Notes: generated by a model from the letters alone, not told the origin. A stretch of DNA of 64,000 nt from Tranquillimonas rosea (GCF_900111315.1 NZ_FOGU01000006.1:186001-250000); one strand, 5' to 3'; shown: positions 23,161-33,283, counted from the first letter of the stretch. Made by a program: numbers and translations.

Positions 23161-23478
23161 TCAGCGGGGGCGGGCGGCCTTTTCGGCGTGGCCGGACGTG
23201 CCCTCTCGCCGGGCCAGCTCGGCCTCGATGTCGTCGAGGGCGACGCCGCGGGCGGCGCACATGACGAGGAGGTGGTAGAGGACGTCCGCCGCCTCGGAGG
23301 TGAGGCGGGCGGGATCGCCGCGGACCGCCTCGATCACCGCCTCGACGGCCTCTTCGCCGAACTTCTCGGCGGTCTTTTCGGGGCCCTTCGCCAGCAGCGC
23401 GGCGGTATAGGAGCCGTCGGGATCGGCGGCGTCGCGGCGTTCGGCGATGGTGGCGGCGAGACGGGTCAGGGCGGTCAT
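23161..23478 (-). CDS. hisE: Phosphoribosyl-ATP pyrophosphatase
   Basis: HisE hydrolyses phosphoribosyl-ATP to phosphoribosyl-AMP, step 2 of histidine synthesis. The 105-residue all-alpha MazG-like protein shows [21 protein letters not shown] and [18 protein letters not shown], which carry the acidic metal-binding residues. It is separate from HisI, as usual in alphaproteobacteria. It overlaps hisF by 4 nt (ATGA), so it is translationally coupled as the last gene of that pair. Confidence 0.93.
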   Translation of the reverse strand: MTALTRLAATIAERRDAADPDGSYTAALLAKGPEKTAEKFGEEAVEAVIEAVRGDPARLTSEAADVLYHLLVMCAARGVALDDIEAELARREGTSGHAEKAARPR

Positions 23479-24236
23479 GTGAGCCTCATCGGGATGCCGG
23501 CCGCGGCCATGTGGGCCTTGGCCTCGGCGATGGAGTGTTCGCCGAAATGGAAGATCGAGGCGGCCAGCACCGCGCTCGCCTTGCCCTCGGTCACGCCGGC
23601 GACGAGGTGGTCGAGGGTGCCGACCCCGCCCGAGGCGATGACGGGGACGCTGACGGCCTCGGCGATGGCGCGGGTCATCTCGAGGTTGAAGCCCGAGCGG
23701 GTGCCGTCGCGGTCCATCGAGGTGAGCAGGATCTCCCCCGCACCGCGTTCGGTGACCGTGCGGGCGAAGGCGACCGCGTCGATGCCGGTGGGGCGGCGGC
23801 CGCCATGGGTGAAGATCTCCCACTGGCCCTCGGCCACCCTCTTGGCGTCGATGGCGACGACGATGCACTGGCTGCCGAAGCGGTCGGCGGCGCGGGCGAC
23901 CACGTCGGGGTCGGCCACGGCGGCGGAATTGAACGACACCTTGTCCGCGCCCGCCAGGAGCAGGCTGCGCACGTCCTCGGGCGTGCGGACGCCGCCGCCG
24001 ATGGTCAGCGGCATGAAGCAGTGTTCGGCGGTGCGGGTGACGAGGTCGAACATCGTGCCGCGATTCTCGTGCGTGGCGTGGATGTCGAGGAAGCACAGCT
24101 CGTCGGCGCCGGCGGCGTCGTAGGCGATCGCGGCCTCGACCGGGTCGCCCGCGTCGCGCAGGTCGACGAAGTTCACGCCCTTGACGACGCGGCCGTCGGC
24201 GACGTCGAGGCAGGGGATCAGGCGGGTCTTCAGCAT
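23475..24236 (-). CDS. hisF: Imidazole glycerol phosphate synthase, cyclase subunit
   Basis: HisF is the 253-residue TIM-barrel cyclase that takes ammonia from HisH and closes the imidazole ring, giving IGP and AICAR. Catalytic D11 is in [14 protein letters not shown] and the second aspartate in TSMDRDGT. The phosphate-binding loops are IGGGVRT and [10 protein letters not shown]. The start is the ATG at 24236, behind GGAGCC. It is convergently placed against nothing on its 3' side except hisE, with which it overlaps. A plus-strand DUF302 gene separates it from hisA. Confidence 0.96.
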   Translation of the reverse strand: MLKTRLIPCLDVADGRVVKGVNFVDLRDAGDPVEAAIAYDAAGADELCFLDIHATHENRGTMFDLVTRTAEHCFMPLTIGGGVRTPEDVRSLLLAGADKVSFNSAAVADPDVVARAADRFGSQCIVVAIDAKRVAEGQWEIFTHGGRRPTGIDAVAFARTVTERGAGEILLTSMDRDGTRSGFNLEMTRAIAEAVSVPVIASGGVGTLDHLVAGVTEGKASAVLAASIFHFGEHSIAEAKAHMAAAGIPMRLT

Positions 24237-24347
24237 CGGCGGCTCCTGGTCTCTGCGTGGTCTAGACCGAACCGGCGGCGCTGGCCAGTGGGCGGGGCGC
24301 CCGAGTCGTGGCAGGATCGGTCTCGTGCTGTCAGAGGAGGATTCGCC

Positions 24348-24806
24348 ATGCACCGTCTCGCCATCGCCGCCGCCACCGCCGCCCTAGGGGCGGCGCTTGC
24401 CGCGCCTGCCGCCGCCGATATCGACAGGGTGTCCGCCGAAGGGTCGGTCGCGGAAGTGGCGGACCGGCTGGAGGCCGCCGTGTCGGAGGCCGGCGCGACG
24501 GTGTTTGCCCGCGTCGACCACGGCGGCGGCGCGGCGGAGGCGGGGCTGGAGCTGGCGGACGCGCAGCTTCTGATCTTCGGCAATCCGCAGATCGGCACGC
24601 CGGCGATGCAGGACGACATCCGCGCGGGTCTGTTCCTGCCGCTGAAGCTGCTGGTCCATGCCGATGCCGACGGCGGGACCTGGATCACCTGGGAAGAACC
24701 CGAGGAGACGTTCGACGATCTGGAGATCGACGACGACGCGGCGTATCTCGGCAAGATGGAGAGCGCCCTGCAGGGCTTTGCCGACGCGGCCGCGGGCGGG
24801 TCGTGA
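24348..24806 (+). CDS. DUF302 domain periplasmic protein
   Basis: The 152-residue protein has a signal peptide ending [10 protein letters not shown] and a DUF302 domain: [28 protein letters not shown], then [17 protein letters not shown] and [21 protein letters not shown]302 proteins form small ligand-binding folds of unknown function. It is encoded opposite to the his genes, divergent from hisF (start distance 111 nt) and convergent with hisA (4-nt gap). AGAGGAGG precedes the ATG. Confidence 0.88.
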   Translation: MHRLAIAAATAALGAALAAPAAADIDRVSAEGSVAEVADRLEAAVSEAGATVFARVDHGGGAAEAGLELADAQLLIFGNPQIGTPAMQDDIRAGLFLPLKLLVHADADGGTWITWEEPEETFDDLEIDDDAAYLGKMESALQGFADAAAGGS

Positions 24807-24810
24807 CCAC

Positions 24811-25527
24811 TCAGCCCAGGGCCGCGACCGCCTCTTGCAGGTTCAGCTTGCCGTCGTAGAGCGCGCGGCCCGAGATCGCCCCGGCGATGACGCCGGTGTC
24901 GCGCAGGCGCACGAGGTCGTCCATCGACGACACCCCGCCCGAGGCGATCACCGGCACGTCCACCGACCGGGCCAGCGTGGCCGTCGCGGTGACGTTGGGT
25001 CCGCCCATGACGCCGTCGCGCTCGATGTCGGTATAGACGATGGCGGCGACGCCGGCGTCCTCGAACTTGGTGGCAAGGTCGGAGACGGTCAGATGCGTCT
25101 CTTCGGCCCAGCCGCGGGTGGCGACCCGTCCGCCGCGGGCGTCGATGCCCACCGCGATGCGACCGGGGAAGGCGCGGGCGGCCTCGCGCACGAGATCGGG
25201 ATCCTCGACCGCGACGGTGCCGAGGATCACCCGTGCCAGACCCTTTTCCAGCCAGGTCTCGATCGTCTTCATGTCGCGGATGCCGCCGCCGAGCTGGGCG
25301 GGGACGTCGATCTCGGCCAGGATCGACTCGACGGCGGAGGCGTTCACCGGGCGGCCGGCGAAGGCGCCGTTCAGGTCGACGAGGTGCAGCCACCGGCAGC
25401 CGGCGTCGACGAAGGCGCGGGCCTGGGCGGCGGGGTCGTCGTTGAACACCGTCGCGCGCTCCATCTCTCCCTGCAGGAGGCGGACGCACTGGCCGTCCTT
25501 GAGGTCGATCGCGGGGTAGAGGATCAT
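24811..25527 (-). CDS. hisA: ProFAR isomerase (phosphoribosylformimino-AICAR ribotide isomerase)
   Basis: HisA performs the Amadori isomerisation of ProFAR to PRFAR, the step before HisHF. The 238-residue TIM barrel has D8 in PAIDLKDG, the loops LGGGIRD and [11 protein letters not shown], and VYTDIERDG. The start at 25527 follows GACCGCCGCG with a weak SD; upstream frame extension is not conserved-looking. It is divergent from the DUF2147 gene. Confidence 0.95.
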   Translation of the reverse strand: MILYPAIDLKDGQCVRLLQGEMERATVFNDDPAAQARAFVDAGCRWLHLVDLNGAFAGRPVNASAVESILAEIDVPAQLGGGIRDMKTIETWLEKGLARVILGTVAVEDPDLVREAARAFPGRIAVGIDARGGRVATRGWAEETHLTVSDLATKFEDAGVAAIVYTDIERDGVMGGPNVTATATLARSVDVPVIASGGVSSMDDLVRLRDTGVIAGAISGRALYDGKLNLQEAVAALG

Positions 25528-25675
25528 CGCGGCGGTCCTTCGTGTCTGCTCGGTTCTGCGCGCGGCGTTCTTGCCCCGGCAGGACGGCGACCACAACCCT
25601 GCGACCCGACGTCAGGATTGCCTTCGCGGCGGGGCGGCGCCGATGCTGGCGGGAGATGTCCAAGGGAGGAGCGAC

Positions 25676-26071
25676 ATGAGGACGAGACTTGCCGCGGCGG
25701 TTGCCGCCGCGACGCTGATGCTGGCCGGGGCCGCCGCCGCCGACCCGCTGGAAGGGCGCTGGGTGACGGCGCGGGACGACAACGGCAATTTCGGCATGAT
25801 CGAGGTCGCCCCGTGCGGCGGCGGGCTGTGCGGGACGCTGATTCGTGCCTACGGCCCCGAGGGACAGCCGATCGAAAGCCCGAATGTGGGCCGCAACATT
25901 ATCTCGGAGACCCGGCCCCAGGGCGACGGGACCTATCGCGGCAAGGTCTATTCGCCGGATCGCGGCAAGACCTACAGCTCGCGCCTGACGCTGTCGGGCG
26001 ACCGGCTGTCGGTCGAGGGTTGCGTGCTGGGGATCTGCCGCGACGGCGGCACCTGGGAGCGCGTCGAGTAG
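25676..26071 (+). CDS. DUF2147 domain secreted protein
   Basis: This 131-residue protein has a signal peptide ending GAAAA-DPLEGRW and a DUF2147 lipocalin-like barrel: GRWVTARDDNGNFGMIEVAPCGGGLCGTLI, then GRNIISETRPQ and a C-terminal CVLGICRDGGTWERV. Four cysteines in the mature part could form disulfides. Function is unknown for the family. AGGGAGGAGCG lies before the ATG. It sits on the plus strand between hisA and hisH. Confidence 0.88.
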   Translation: MRTRLAAAVAAATLMLAGAAAADPLEGRWVTARDDNGNFGMIEVAPCGGGLCGTLIRAYGPEGQPIESPNVGRNIISETRPQGDGTYRGKVYSPDRGKTYSSRLTLSGDRLSVEGCVLGICRDGGTWERVE

Positions 26072-26156
26072 GCCGCGCAACGCCCGGCCGGCGCGGAACA
26101 CTTGCCCCGGCGCCTCGTTTCCGACGCGACATGCGTGACAATTCAAGGAGACGGGG

Positions 26157-26978
26157 ATGCCGACGCTGACCACCAAGGACGGGACGGAGCTCTACGTGAA
26201 GGACTGGGGCGAGGGGCGGCCGGTCGTGCTGATCCACGGCTGGCCGCTGAACGCCGACAGCTGGGAGCACCAGGCGCTCGGGCTGGCCGAGGCGGGCTAT
26301 CGCGTGGTCAGCTACGACCGGCGCGGATTCGGCCGCTCGGCCCAGCCGTGGACCGGCTACGACTACGACACCATGGCCGACGACCTGGCGATGGTGATCC
26401 AGGATCTCTACCTGCGTGACGCGCTGCTTGTCGGTTTCTCGATGGGCGGGGGCGAGGTCGCCCGCTACATGGCGCGCCACAACGGCGCGGGGGTGAAGCA
26501 GGCGGCGCTGATCGGGTCGATCGCGCCCTACATGCTCAAGACCGACGACAATCCCGACGGCGTGCCGGCGGACGTGCTCGACGGGATCAAGCAGGGCATC
26601 CGGCAGGACCGGCCCGGCTTCTTCCAGGAGTTCCTCAAGGATTTCTACGGCGAGGGCACCGAGGGTGGCGGCGTGTCGGACGCGGTGCGTCACTGGACCT
26701 GGGGCATGGCGATGATGGCGAGCCCGAAGGCGACGCTCGACTGCGTCGACGCGTTCGGCCGGACGGACCTGCGCGAGGACATGGGCGCGTTCACGGTGCC
26801 GACGCTGGTGGTGCATGGCGACGCCGACCAGACGGTGCCGATCGACGTGGCCGGTCGGCAGGCCGCAAAGATGATCGAGGGCGCGACGCTGAAGGAATAC
26901 GAGGGCGCGCCGCACGGGCTGACCGCCACGCATGGCGACCGGCTGACGCGTGACCTCGTGGACTTCCTGAAGGGCTAG
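26157..26978 (+). CDS. Alpha/beta hydrolase, non-heme chloroperoxidase/esterase type
   Basis: The 273-residue cytoplasmic hydrolase has the oxyanion region IHGWPLNADSWEHQ, the nucleophile S95 in GFSMGGGE, D224 in HGDADQTVP and H253 in GAPHGLTA. It belongs to the group that includes bacterial arylesterases and cofactor-free perhydrolases. The physiological substrate is unknown. An AAGGAGA sequence precedes the ATG. Its stop overlaps the hisH stop by 3 nt in convergent orientation, an unusually tight packing. Confidence 0.92.
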   Translation: MPTLTTKDGTELYVKDWGEGRPVVLIHGWPLNADSWEHQALGLAEAGYRVVSYDRRGFGRSAQPWTGYDYDTMADDLAMVIQDLYLRDALLVGFSMGGGEVARYMARHNGAGVKQAALIGSIAPYMLKTDDNPDGVPADVLDGIKQGIRQDRPGFFQEFLKDFYGEGTEGGGVSDAVRHWTWGMAMMASPKATLDCVDAFGRTDLREDMGAFTVPTLVVHGDADQTVPIDVAGRQAAKMIEGATLKEYEGAPHGLTATHGDRLTRDLVDFLKG

Positions 26979-27616
26979 GGCCGCCAGGTCAGGAAATTGG
27001 AGATGAGCCGGAGCCCCGCGCCCTGGCTCTTCTCGGGGTGGAACTGGGTGCCGACGGTCGTGCCCTTGCCGACGACCGCGGTGACCCGTTCGCCATAGTC
27101 GCAATGGGCCAGCAACTGGTCCTCGGCGCCCATCACCATGTGGTAGGAGTGGACGAAATAGGCGTGATCGCCCGTCTCGATTCCGGCGAGCACGGGATGG
27201 GGGCGGTCGACCACCAAGTCGTTCCAGCCCATGTGCGGCACTTTGAGCCGCGAGTCGCCCGGCGTGATCCCGACCACCTCCCCGTCGATCCAGCCGAGGC
27301 CGGGGACGGTGGCGTATTCGTGGCCCTGCCGCGCCATCAGCTGCATGCCGACGCAGATGCCCAGGAAGGGCCGTCCCCTGGTCTCGACCGCGTCCACGAG
27401 CGCCTCGTAGACGGCCTCGCGGTCGCGCATCAGGGCGGCGCGGCAGGCGGGGAAGGCGCCGTCGCCGGGCAGCACGAGGCGATCGGCGCGGGCCACGTCC
27501 TCGGGCCGGGAGGACACCAGGACCTCGCCCGCGTCCGTCTCGCGCGCCATGCGCTGAAACGCCTTTTCGGCCGAGTGAAGGTTGCCGCTGTCGTAGTCGA
27601 TCAGCACCGTCAGCAT
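26975..27616 (-). CDS. hisH: Imidazole glycerol phosphate synthase, glutaminase subunit
   Basis: HisH is the class I glutamine amidotransferase that supplies ammonia to HisF. The 213 residues contain the nucleophile in FLGICVGMQLM and the His-Glu pair in TQFHPEKSQGAGL. IDYDSGNLHS is the usual N-terminus. It lies 19 nt after hisB on the same strand. A start at 27616 is supported by the conserved MLTVLIDYD. Confidence 0.95.
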   Translation of the reverse strand: MLTVLIDYDSGNLHSAEKAFQRMARETDAGEVLVSSRPEDVARADRLVLPGDGAFPACRAALMRDREAVYEALVDAVETRGRPFLGICVGMQLMARQGHEYATVPGLGWIDGEVVGITPGDSRLKVPHMGWNDLVVDRPHPVLAGIETGDHAYFVHSYHMVMGAEDQLLAHCDYGERVTAVVGKGTTVGTQFHPEKSQGAGLRLISNFLTWRP

Positions 27617-27635
27617 GGTGTCGTCTCCGCCGTGG

Positions 27636-28223
27636 TCACAGGGCACCCTTGGTCGAGGGCAGGGCCCCGCCGGCACGCGGGTCGGGTTCGACGGCGTCGC
27701 GCAGGGCGCGGGCGACGGCCTTGAACGCGGCCTCGGTGATGTGGTGACTGTTGAAGCCAGACAGCCGCGCGATGTTCAGGGTTATCCCGCCATGCTGCGA
27801 CAGCGCCTGGAAGAATTCGCGCACGAGCTCGGTGTCGAACGTGCCGATGCGGGCGGCGGGCAGGTCGAGCTCCCACACCAGGTAGGGACGGCCCGACAGG
27901 TCGAGCGCGGCGCGCACGAGCGCGTCGTCCATCGCCAGGTGGCAATCGCCGTAGCGCCGGATGCCGGCCTTGTCGCCCAGGGCCTCGCGCAGCGCCTGGC
28001 CGAGCGCGATGCCGGTATCCTCGACCGTGTGGTGGTCGTCGACATGCAGATCGCCGTCGGCGCGCACGGTCATGTCGATCATCGAATGCCGGGCGAGCTG
28101 GTCCAGCATGTGATCGAAGAAACCGACCCCGGTGGCGTTGTCGTACTGTCCGGTCCCGTCCAGCGCGACCTCGACGGTGATGTCGGTCTCGGCGGTCTTG
28201 CGGGTGATCGTCGCGCGGCGCAT
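27636..28223 (-). CDS. hisB: Imidazoleglycerol-phosphate dehydratase
   Basis: This monofunctional HisB of 195 residues dehydrates IGP to imidazole acetol phosphate. The manganese-binding histidine motifs are duplicated as in the family: [14 protein letters not shown] with [10 protein letters not shown], and later [12 protein letters not shown] with [13 protein letters not shown]. No phosphatase domain is fused, as is normal outside enterobacteria. It is the first his gene of this strand run; TATAAG lies about 25 nt upstream of the ATG as a possible -10. Confidence 0.96.
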   Translation of the reverse strand: MRRATITRKTAETDITVEVALDGTGQYDNATGVGFFDHMLDQLARHSMIDMTVRADGDLHVDDHHTVEDTGIALGQALREALGDKAGIRRYGDCHLAMDDALVRAALDLSGRPYLVWELDLPAARIGTFDTELVREFFQALSQHGGITLNIARLSGFNSHHITEAAFKAVARALRDAVEPDPRAGGALPSTKGAL

Positions 28224-28539
28224 CGCGGTCTCCTCTTGGTCGCCGCGCTTATAGGCCGAGGGCCGCAGAGGGGAAAGGGCAGGCGGGCAGGGAACCGCGA
28301 CCTGTCTTCGCGCTATTGTCTCTGGCGGGGGTTCCGTGCCTAACTCGGCCCCGTGGACGCGTATCGCAAGGAGGAGCAAGCGACGGTGTTGCGTCCGTCT
28401 GGTCACGCGCTAGCGTTAACAAGTGCATAGCTGACTTGCAGCTGAAACGGTGCCGTCGTGGCGCGGGATCGTCTAAGGAGGGCGAAATCTGGCCGGGATT
28501 TTATCGCGGCAGGTACGGAAGTTAACGGGAGGAGACAGA
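28224..28539. other. Divergent hisB-phaB regulatory region
   Basis: This 316-bp gap separates divergent hisB and phaB. Towards phaB I see TTGCGT (28389-28394), 16 bp, TAGCGT (28411-28416) as a weak promoter candidate, directly followed by an inverted repeat CAAGT-9-ACTTG (28420-28438) within a TGC-containing stretch that could bind a regulator. GGGAGGAG is the SD of phaB. No open frame with coding character is evident. Confidence 0.4.
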
Positions 28540-29262
28540 ATGGGACGTGTTGCACTTGTCACCGGCGGGACGCGCGGCATCGGCGCGGCCATCGCCAAGG
28601 CGCTCAAGGCCGACGGGTATGAGGTGGCCGCGACCTACGGTGGCAACGACGAGGCCGCGAAGGCCTTCAGCGACGACACCGGCATCGCCACATACAAGTG
28701 GTCGGTTGCCGATTACGACGCCTGCAAGGCGGGTCTGGAGAAGGTCGAGAGCGATCTCGGCCCGGTCGACGTGCTGGTGAACAACGCCGGCATCACCCGT
28801 GACGCCCCCTTCCACAAGATGACGCCCGACCAGTGGCGCGAGGTCATCGACACCAACCTCACCGGTGTCTTCAACATGACCCATGTCTGCTGGCCCGGCA
28901 TGCGCGAGCGCAAGTTCGGCCGCGTCATCATCATCAGTTCCATCAACGGCCAGAAGGGTCAGTTCGGCCAGGTCAACTATGCCGCCTCGAAGGCCGGCGA
29001 CCTGGGGATCGTCCGCTCGCTCGCGCAGGAAGGCGCCTCGAAGGGGATCACCGCGAACGCGATCTGCCCCGGCTACATCGCGACAGAGATGGTGATGGCC
29101 GTTCCCGAAAAGGTGCGCGAGGCGATCATCGGCCAGATTCCCACCGGCCGCCTTGGCGAGCCCGAAGAGATCGCGCGCTGCGTGAGCTTCCTCGCCTCGG
29201 ACGACGCGGGCTTCATCAACGGCTCGACGATCTCGGCCAACGGCGCGCAATTCTTCGCCTAA
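28540..29262 (+). CDS. phaB: Acetoacetyl-CoA reductase
   Basis: PhaB reduces acetoacetyl-CoA to (R)-3-hydroxybutyryl-CoA with NADPH, the second step to polyhydroxybutyrate. The 240-residue SDR has GGTRGIGAAI for the cofactor, S133/S134 in IISSING, Y147 and K151 in VNYAASKAG, and the PhaB-typical NAGITRD and GQKGQFGQ. phaA (thiolase) is not adjacent. Instead the stop codon is 14 nt before aceE, suggesting one transcript with pyruvate dehydrogenase. The SD is GGGAGGAG. Confidence 0.93.
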   Translation: MGRVALVTGGTRGIGAAIAKALKADGYEVAATYGGNDEAAKAFSDDTGIATYKWSVADYDACKAGLEKVESDLGPVDVLVNNAGITRDAPFHKMTPDQWREVIDTNLTGVFNMTHVCWPGMRERKFGRVIIISSINGQKGQFGQVNYAASKAGDLGIVRSLAQEGASKGITANAICPGYIATEMVMAVPEKVREAIIGQIPTGRLGEPEEIARCVSFLASDDAGFINGSTISANGAQFFA

Positions 29263-29276
29263 GGAGAGCAGAACCC

Positions 29277-31931
29277 ATGAAAGACGGCACGCCCGATATC
29301 GATCCGATCGAATCGCAGGAATGGCAGGAGGCGATCGAGGATGTGATCGCCCGGGACGGCGCCGACCGCGCGCACTACCTGCTGGACAAGGCTGTCCAGC
29401 AGGCCCGCGCCGCCGGCGCCACGCTGCCGTTCTCGGCGACGACGCCCTACCAGAACACCATTCCCGCCGACGACCTGCTGGAGATCCCCGGCGACGTCGA
29501 GATGGAAGGGCGGATCCGGGCGATCAACCGCTGGAACGCCATGGCCACTGTCGTGCGCCGCAACAAGGAAAGCAGCGAATACGGCGGTCACATCGCGTCG
29601 TTCGCCTCTTCGGCGGCGATGTACGACGTGGGCCTGAACCATTTCTGGCGGGCCCGCTCGGCCACCCATGGCGGCGACCTGGTGTTCTTCCAGGGGCACG
29701 TCGTGCCGGGCATCTACGCCCGCTCCTTCATGGAAGGGCGGATCAGCAAGGAGCAGCTGGAGAATTTCCGCTCGGAGGTCGGTGGCGGCGGCCTGTCGTC
29801 CTATCCCCACCCGTGGCTGATGCCGGATTACTGGCAGTTCCCGACCGTCAGCATGGGCCTCGGCCCGATCATGTCGGTCTACCAAGCGCGCTTCATGAAA
29901 TACATGGAGAACCGTGGCCTGATCGAGAAGTCCGACCGCAAGGTCTGGTGCTTCCTCGGCGACGGCGAGATGGACGAGCCGGAATCGCTGGGCGCCATCT
30001 CCCTCGCCGCGCGCGAGGGGCTCGACAACCTGATCTTCGTGGTCAACTGCAACCTGCAGCGTCTCGACGGGCCGGTGCGTGGCAACTCGAAGATCGTGCA
30101 GGAGCTCGAGGGCGCGTTCCGCGGCGCCGGCTGGGGCGTCATCAAGGTGCTCTGGGGCCGCGGCTGGGACGAACTTCTCGAGCGTGACGTCTCGGGCCGC
30201 CTGCGGCAGCTGATGGACGAGACGCTGGACGGCGACTACCAGACCTTCAAGTCGCGCGACGGCGCCTATATCCGCGAGCATTTCTTTGGCAAGTATCCCG
30301 AGACCGCCGCGCTGGTCGAGGACTGGACGGACGAGCAGATCTGGGACCTGCGCCGCGGCGGCCACGACACCCAGAAGGTCTATACCGCGTTCCAGCGTGC
30401 GACCGAGGCCGAGGGGCAACCGACATGCCTGCTGGTCAAGACCGTCAAGGGCTATGGCATGGGCACGGCTGGCGAGGGCCAGAACACGACCCACCAGCAG
30501 AAGAAGATGCAGGACGACCAGTTGCGCGCGATGCGCGACCGGTTCAACATCCCCGTCTCGGACGAGGAACTGCCGAAGGCGCCGTTCGTGTCGCTCAACA
30601 ACGCGCAGAAGGCCTATCTGGCGGACAGGCGCAAGGAATTGGGCGGACCCTTCCCACAGCGCTTCACCGATTCTCCCAGCCTCGAGGTGCCGGGGCTCGA
30701 TTCCTTCAAGAAGGAACTGCAGAGCTCGGGTGACCGCGAGATCTCGACCACGATGGCGTTCGTTAGGATCCTGACGACGCTGTTGCGCGACAAGAAGATC
30801 GGCGACCGCGTGGTGCCGATCGTGCCTGACGAAAGCCGCACCTTCGGGATGGAGGGGCTGTTCCGCTCGGTCGGCATCTACAACCCGCTGGGGCAGCAAT
30901 ACACGCCCGCCGACGCCGACCAGATGATGTACTACAAGGAGGCGAAGGACGGGAAGGTGCTCCAGGAGGGCATCAACGAGGCCGGCGCCATGTCGGACTG
31001 GATCGCGGCGGCGACGTCGTATTCCAACCACGGCGTGCCGATGATCCCGTTCTACATCTTCTACTCGATGTTCGGCTTCCAGCGGGTCGGCGACCTGTGC
31101 TGGGCCGCGGGCGACAGCCGCGCACGCGGCTTCCTGTTGGGCGGCACCGCGGGCCGGACCACGCTGAACGGCGAGGGTCTGCAGCACGAGGACGGGCACA
31201 GTCACGTCCTGGCCTCCACCGTGCCGAACTGCGTCAGCTATGACCCGACCTTCCAGTACGAGGTCGCGGTGATCGTGCAGCACGGTCTCAAGCGGATGTT
31301 CCAGGATCAGGAGGACGTGTATTTCTACATGACCCTGATGAACGAGAACTACGGCCATCCAGAGATGCCGACCGGTGCCGAGGAAGGCATCATCAAGGGC
31401 CTCTACCGCTTCCAGAAGACGAACCGCCCCGGCAAGAAGCACGTCAACCTGATGGGCTCGGGCACCATCCTGATGCAGGCGGTCAAGGCCGCCGAGATGC
31501 TCAAGGAGGACTTCGGCGTCACCTCGGACCTGTGGTCGGCGACCTCGTTCACCGAGCTGGCGCGCGACGGGCATGACTGCGCCCGCTGGAACCGGCTGCA
31601 CCCGCTGGAGGAGCCGAAGGTGCCGTACGTCACCAAGACGCTCGAAAGCGCGAAGGGCCCGATCGTGGCCGCGACCGACTATGTGAAGACCTTCGTCGAG
31701 CAGACCCGCGCCTACATCGACCATCCGATGACGGTGCTCGGGACCGACGGCTTCGGCCGCTCGGACAGCCGGCAGAATCTGCGCCGCTTCTTCGAAGTCG
31801 ACGCAAACCACATCGCCGCGGCCGCCATGGTCGAGCTCTACAAGCTGGGCAACGTCACCAAGACAGATGTCGAGAAGGCGATGAAGAAGTACGAAATCGA
31901 CGGCGACAAGCCCAACCCGCGGCTGTCGTGA
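29277..31931 (+). CDS. aceE: Pyruvate dehydrogenase E1 component, homodimeric type
   Basis: AceE is the ThDP-dependent E1 of the pyruvate dehydrogenase complex, which decarboxylates pyruvate and acetylates lipoyl groups on E2. The 884 residues match the single-chain form. The ThDP motif GDGEMDEPESLGA is at about residue 228 and continues to NCNLQRLDGPV. The transketolase-like middle domain carries PIVPDESRTFGMEGLF, and the C-terminus has TDGFGRSDSR. The start is directly behind AAGGAGAGC. It is the second gene of phaB-aceE-aceF-lpd. Many alphaproteobacteria have the two-subunit E1 (PdhA/PdhB) instead, so this form deserves note. Confidence 0.96.
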   Translation: MKDGTPDIDPIESQEWQEAIEDVIARDGADRAHYLLDKAVQQARAAGATLPFSATTPYQNTIPADDLLEIPGDVEMEGRIRAINRWNAMATVVRRNKESSEYGGHIASFASSAAMYDVGLNHFWRARSATHGGDLVFFQGHVVPGIYARSFMEGRISKEQLENFRSEVGGGGLSSYPHPWLMPDYWQFPTVSMGLGPIMSVYQARFMKYMENRGLIEKSDRKVWCFLGDGEMDEPESLGAISLAAREGLDNLIFVVNCNLQRLDGPVRGNSKIVQELEGAFRGAGWGVIKVLWGRGWDELLERDVSGRLRQLMDETLDGDYQTFKSRDGAYIREHFFGKYPETAALVEDWTDEQIWDLRRGGHDTQKVYTAFQRATEAEGQPTCLLVKTVKGYGMGTAGEGQNTTHQQKKMQDDQLRAMRDRFNIPVSDEELPKAPFVSLNNAQKAYLADRRKELGGPFPQRFTDSPSLEVPGLDSFKKELQSSGDREISTTMAFVRILTTLLRDKKIGDRVVPIVPDESRTFGMEGLFRSVGIYNPLGQQYTPADADQMMYYKEAKDGKVLQEGINEAGAMSDWIAAATSYSNHGVPMIPFYIFYSMFGFQRVGDLCWAAGDSRARGFLLGGTAGRTTLNGEGLQHEDGHSHVLASTVPNCVSYDPTFQYEVAVIVQHGLKRMFQDQEDVYFYMTLMNENYGHPEMPTGAEEGIIKGLYRFQKTNRPGKKHVNLMGSGTILMQAVKAAEMLKEDFGVTSDLWSATSFTELARDGHDCARWNRLHPLEEPKVPYVTKTLESAKGPIVAATDYVKTFVEQTRAYIDHPMTVLGTDGFGRSDSRQNLRRFFEVDANHIAAAAMVELYKLGNVTKTDVEKAMKKYEIDGDKPNPRLS

Positions 31932-31962
31932 GCCTGCGGTCGGAACGAAAGGGACAGAGAGA

Positions 31963-33273
31963 ATGGCAACCGAAGTAAAGGTTCCCGATATCGGCGACTT
32001 CACCGACGTTCCGGTGGTGACGGTGCTTGTCAGCGTCGGCGACACGGTGGCGAAAGAAGACCCGCTGGTCGAACTGGAATCCGACAAGGCGACGATGGAG
32101 GTGCCGTCCTCCGCCGCCGGCAAGGTGACCGAGATCAAGATCTCCGAGGGGGATTCCGTCTCGGAGGGATCGGTCATCCTGCTGCTCGAAGAGGAAGAGG
32201 GCGGCTCAGACGGCGGTGAGTCCGGTGGCTCGGACGACGCTGCCAAGGCCGAGGACGCGCCGAAGAAGGAAGAGGCGCCCAAGCAGGAAGCGCCGAAGCA
32301 GGAGGAACCGCAGCCCGCCGCCTCGCAGAGCGACGCGCCGGTGGTCACCGACAGCGGCTTCTCGAAGGTGCACGCCTCGCCCTCGGTGCGGGCCTTTGCC
32401 CGCCGGCTGGACGTCGACCTGACCAAGGTGAACGGCTCGGGCCGCAAGGGCCGCATCTTGCGCGAGGACGTGACGAAGTACTTCAAGAGCCAGCAGGGCG
32501 GCGCCGCGGCAGCCACCGGCACCGCGCAGGGCGGCATGGGTATCCCGCCGATCCCACAGGTCGACTTTTCCAAGTTCGGCCCGGTCGAAAATGTCGAGAT
32601 GTCCCGGATCAAGAAGATCTCGGGTCCGGCGCTGCACCGCTCGTGGCTGAACATCCCGCATGTCACCCACAACGAAGACGCCGACATCACCGAGCTCGAC
32701 AAGTACCGCAAGGAGCTCGACACCCAGGCCAAGGAAGAGGGCTACCGTGTCACGCTGCTGTCCTTCATCATCAAGGCCAGCGTCGCCGCGCTGAAGAAGC
32801 ACTGGGAGGTCAACTCGTCGATCCATCCCGACGGCGACAAGCTGATCAAGAAGGACTATTACCACATCGGCTTTGCGGCGGACACGCCGAACGGCCTGAT
32901 GGTCCCGGTGATCAAGGACGCCGATCGCAAGGGCATCGTCGAACTGTCGAAGGACCTGGGCGATCTCTCGGCCAAGGCGCGAGAGGGCACGCTGAAATCG
33001 GCGGACATGCAGGGGGCGTCGTTCACCATCTCGTCGCTCGGCGGGATCGGCGGGACGTCCTTCACGCCGATCGTCAACGCGCCCGAAGTGGCGATCCTCG
33101 GCCTGACGCGGTCGGCGATGAAGCCGGTCTGGGACGGCGAGCAATTCGTGCCGCGCAACATGCTGCCGATGTCGCTCAGCTACGATCACCGGGCCATCGA
33201 CGGCGCGCTCGCCGCGCGGTTCTGTGCCCACATGAAATACCTGCTGGCCGACGCGCGCCGGCTGATGCTGTGA
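31963..33273 (+). CDS. aceF: Dihydrolipoamide acetyltransferase (E2 of PDH)
   Basis: E2 carries acetyl groups from E1 to CoA and forms the complex core. The 436 residues comprise one lipoyl domain (residues 1-75, lipoylated K42 in ESDKATMEV), an acidic and Ala/Glu/Gln-rich linker, a peripheral subunit-binding domain (about 132-170, [16 protein letters not shown]) and the catalytic domain ending with [10 protein letters not shown], which holds the active-site His and Asp. Enterobacterial E2 has three lipoyl domains; one is seen here. It lies 31 nt after aceE. Confidence 0.95.
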   Translation: MATEVKVPDIGDFTDVPVVTVLVSVGDTVAKEDPLVELESDKATMEVPSSAAGKVTEIKISEGDSVSEGSVILLLEEEEGGSDGGESGGSDDAAKAEDAPKKEEAPKQEAPKQEEPQPAASQSDAPVVTDSGFSKVHASPSVRAFARRLDVDLTKVNGSGRKGRILREDVTKYFKSQQGGAAAATGTAQGGMGIPPIPQVDFSKFGPVENVEMSRIKKISGPALHRSWLNIPHVTHNEDADITELDKYRKELDTQAKEEGYRVTLLSFIIKASVAALKKHWEVNSSIHPDGDKLIKKDYYHIGFAADTPNGLMVPVIKDADRKGIVELSKDLGDLSAKAREGTLKSADMQGASFTISSLGGIGGTSFTPIVNAPEVAILGLTRSAMKPVWDGEQFVPRNMLPMSLSYDHRAIDGALAARFCAHMKYLLADARRLML

Positions 33274-33283
33274 GGTGGCCGAC

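Noticed and set aside
29259-32732. A 1157-codon open frame antisense to aceE and aceF
   Set aside because: The plus-strand genes are unambiguous, and the antisense translation has no domain-like pattern; it reflects codon bias.
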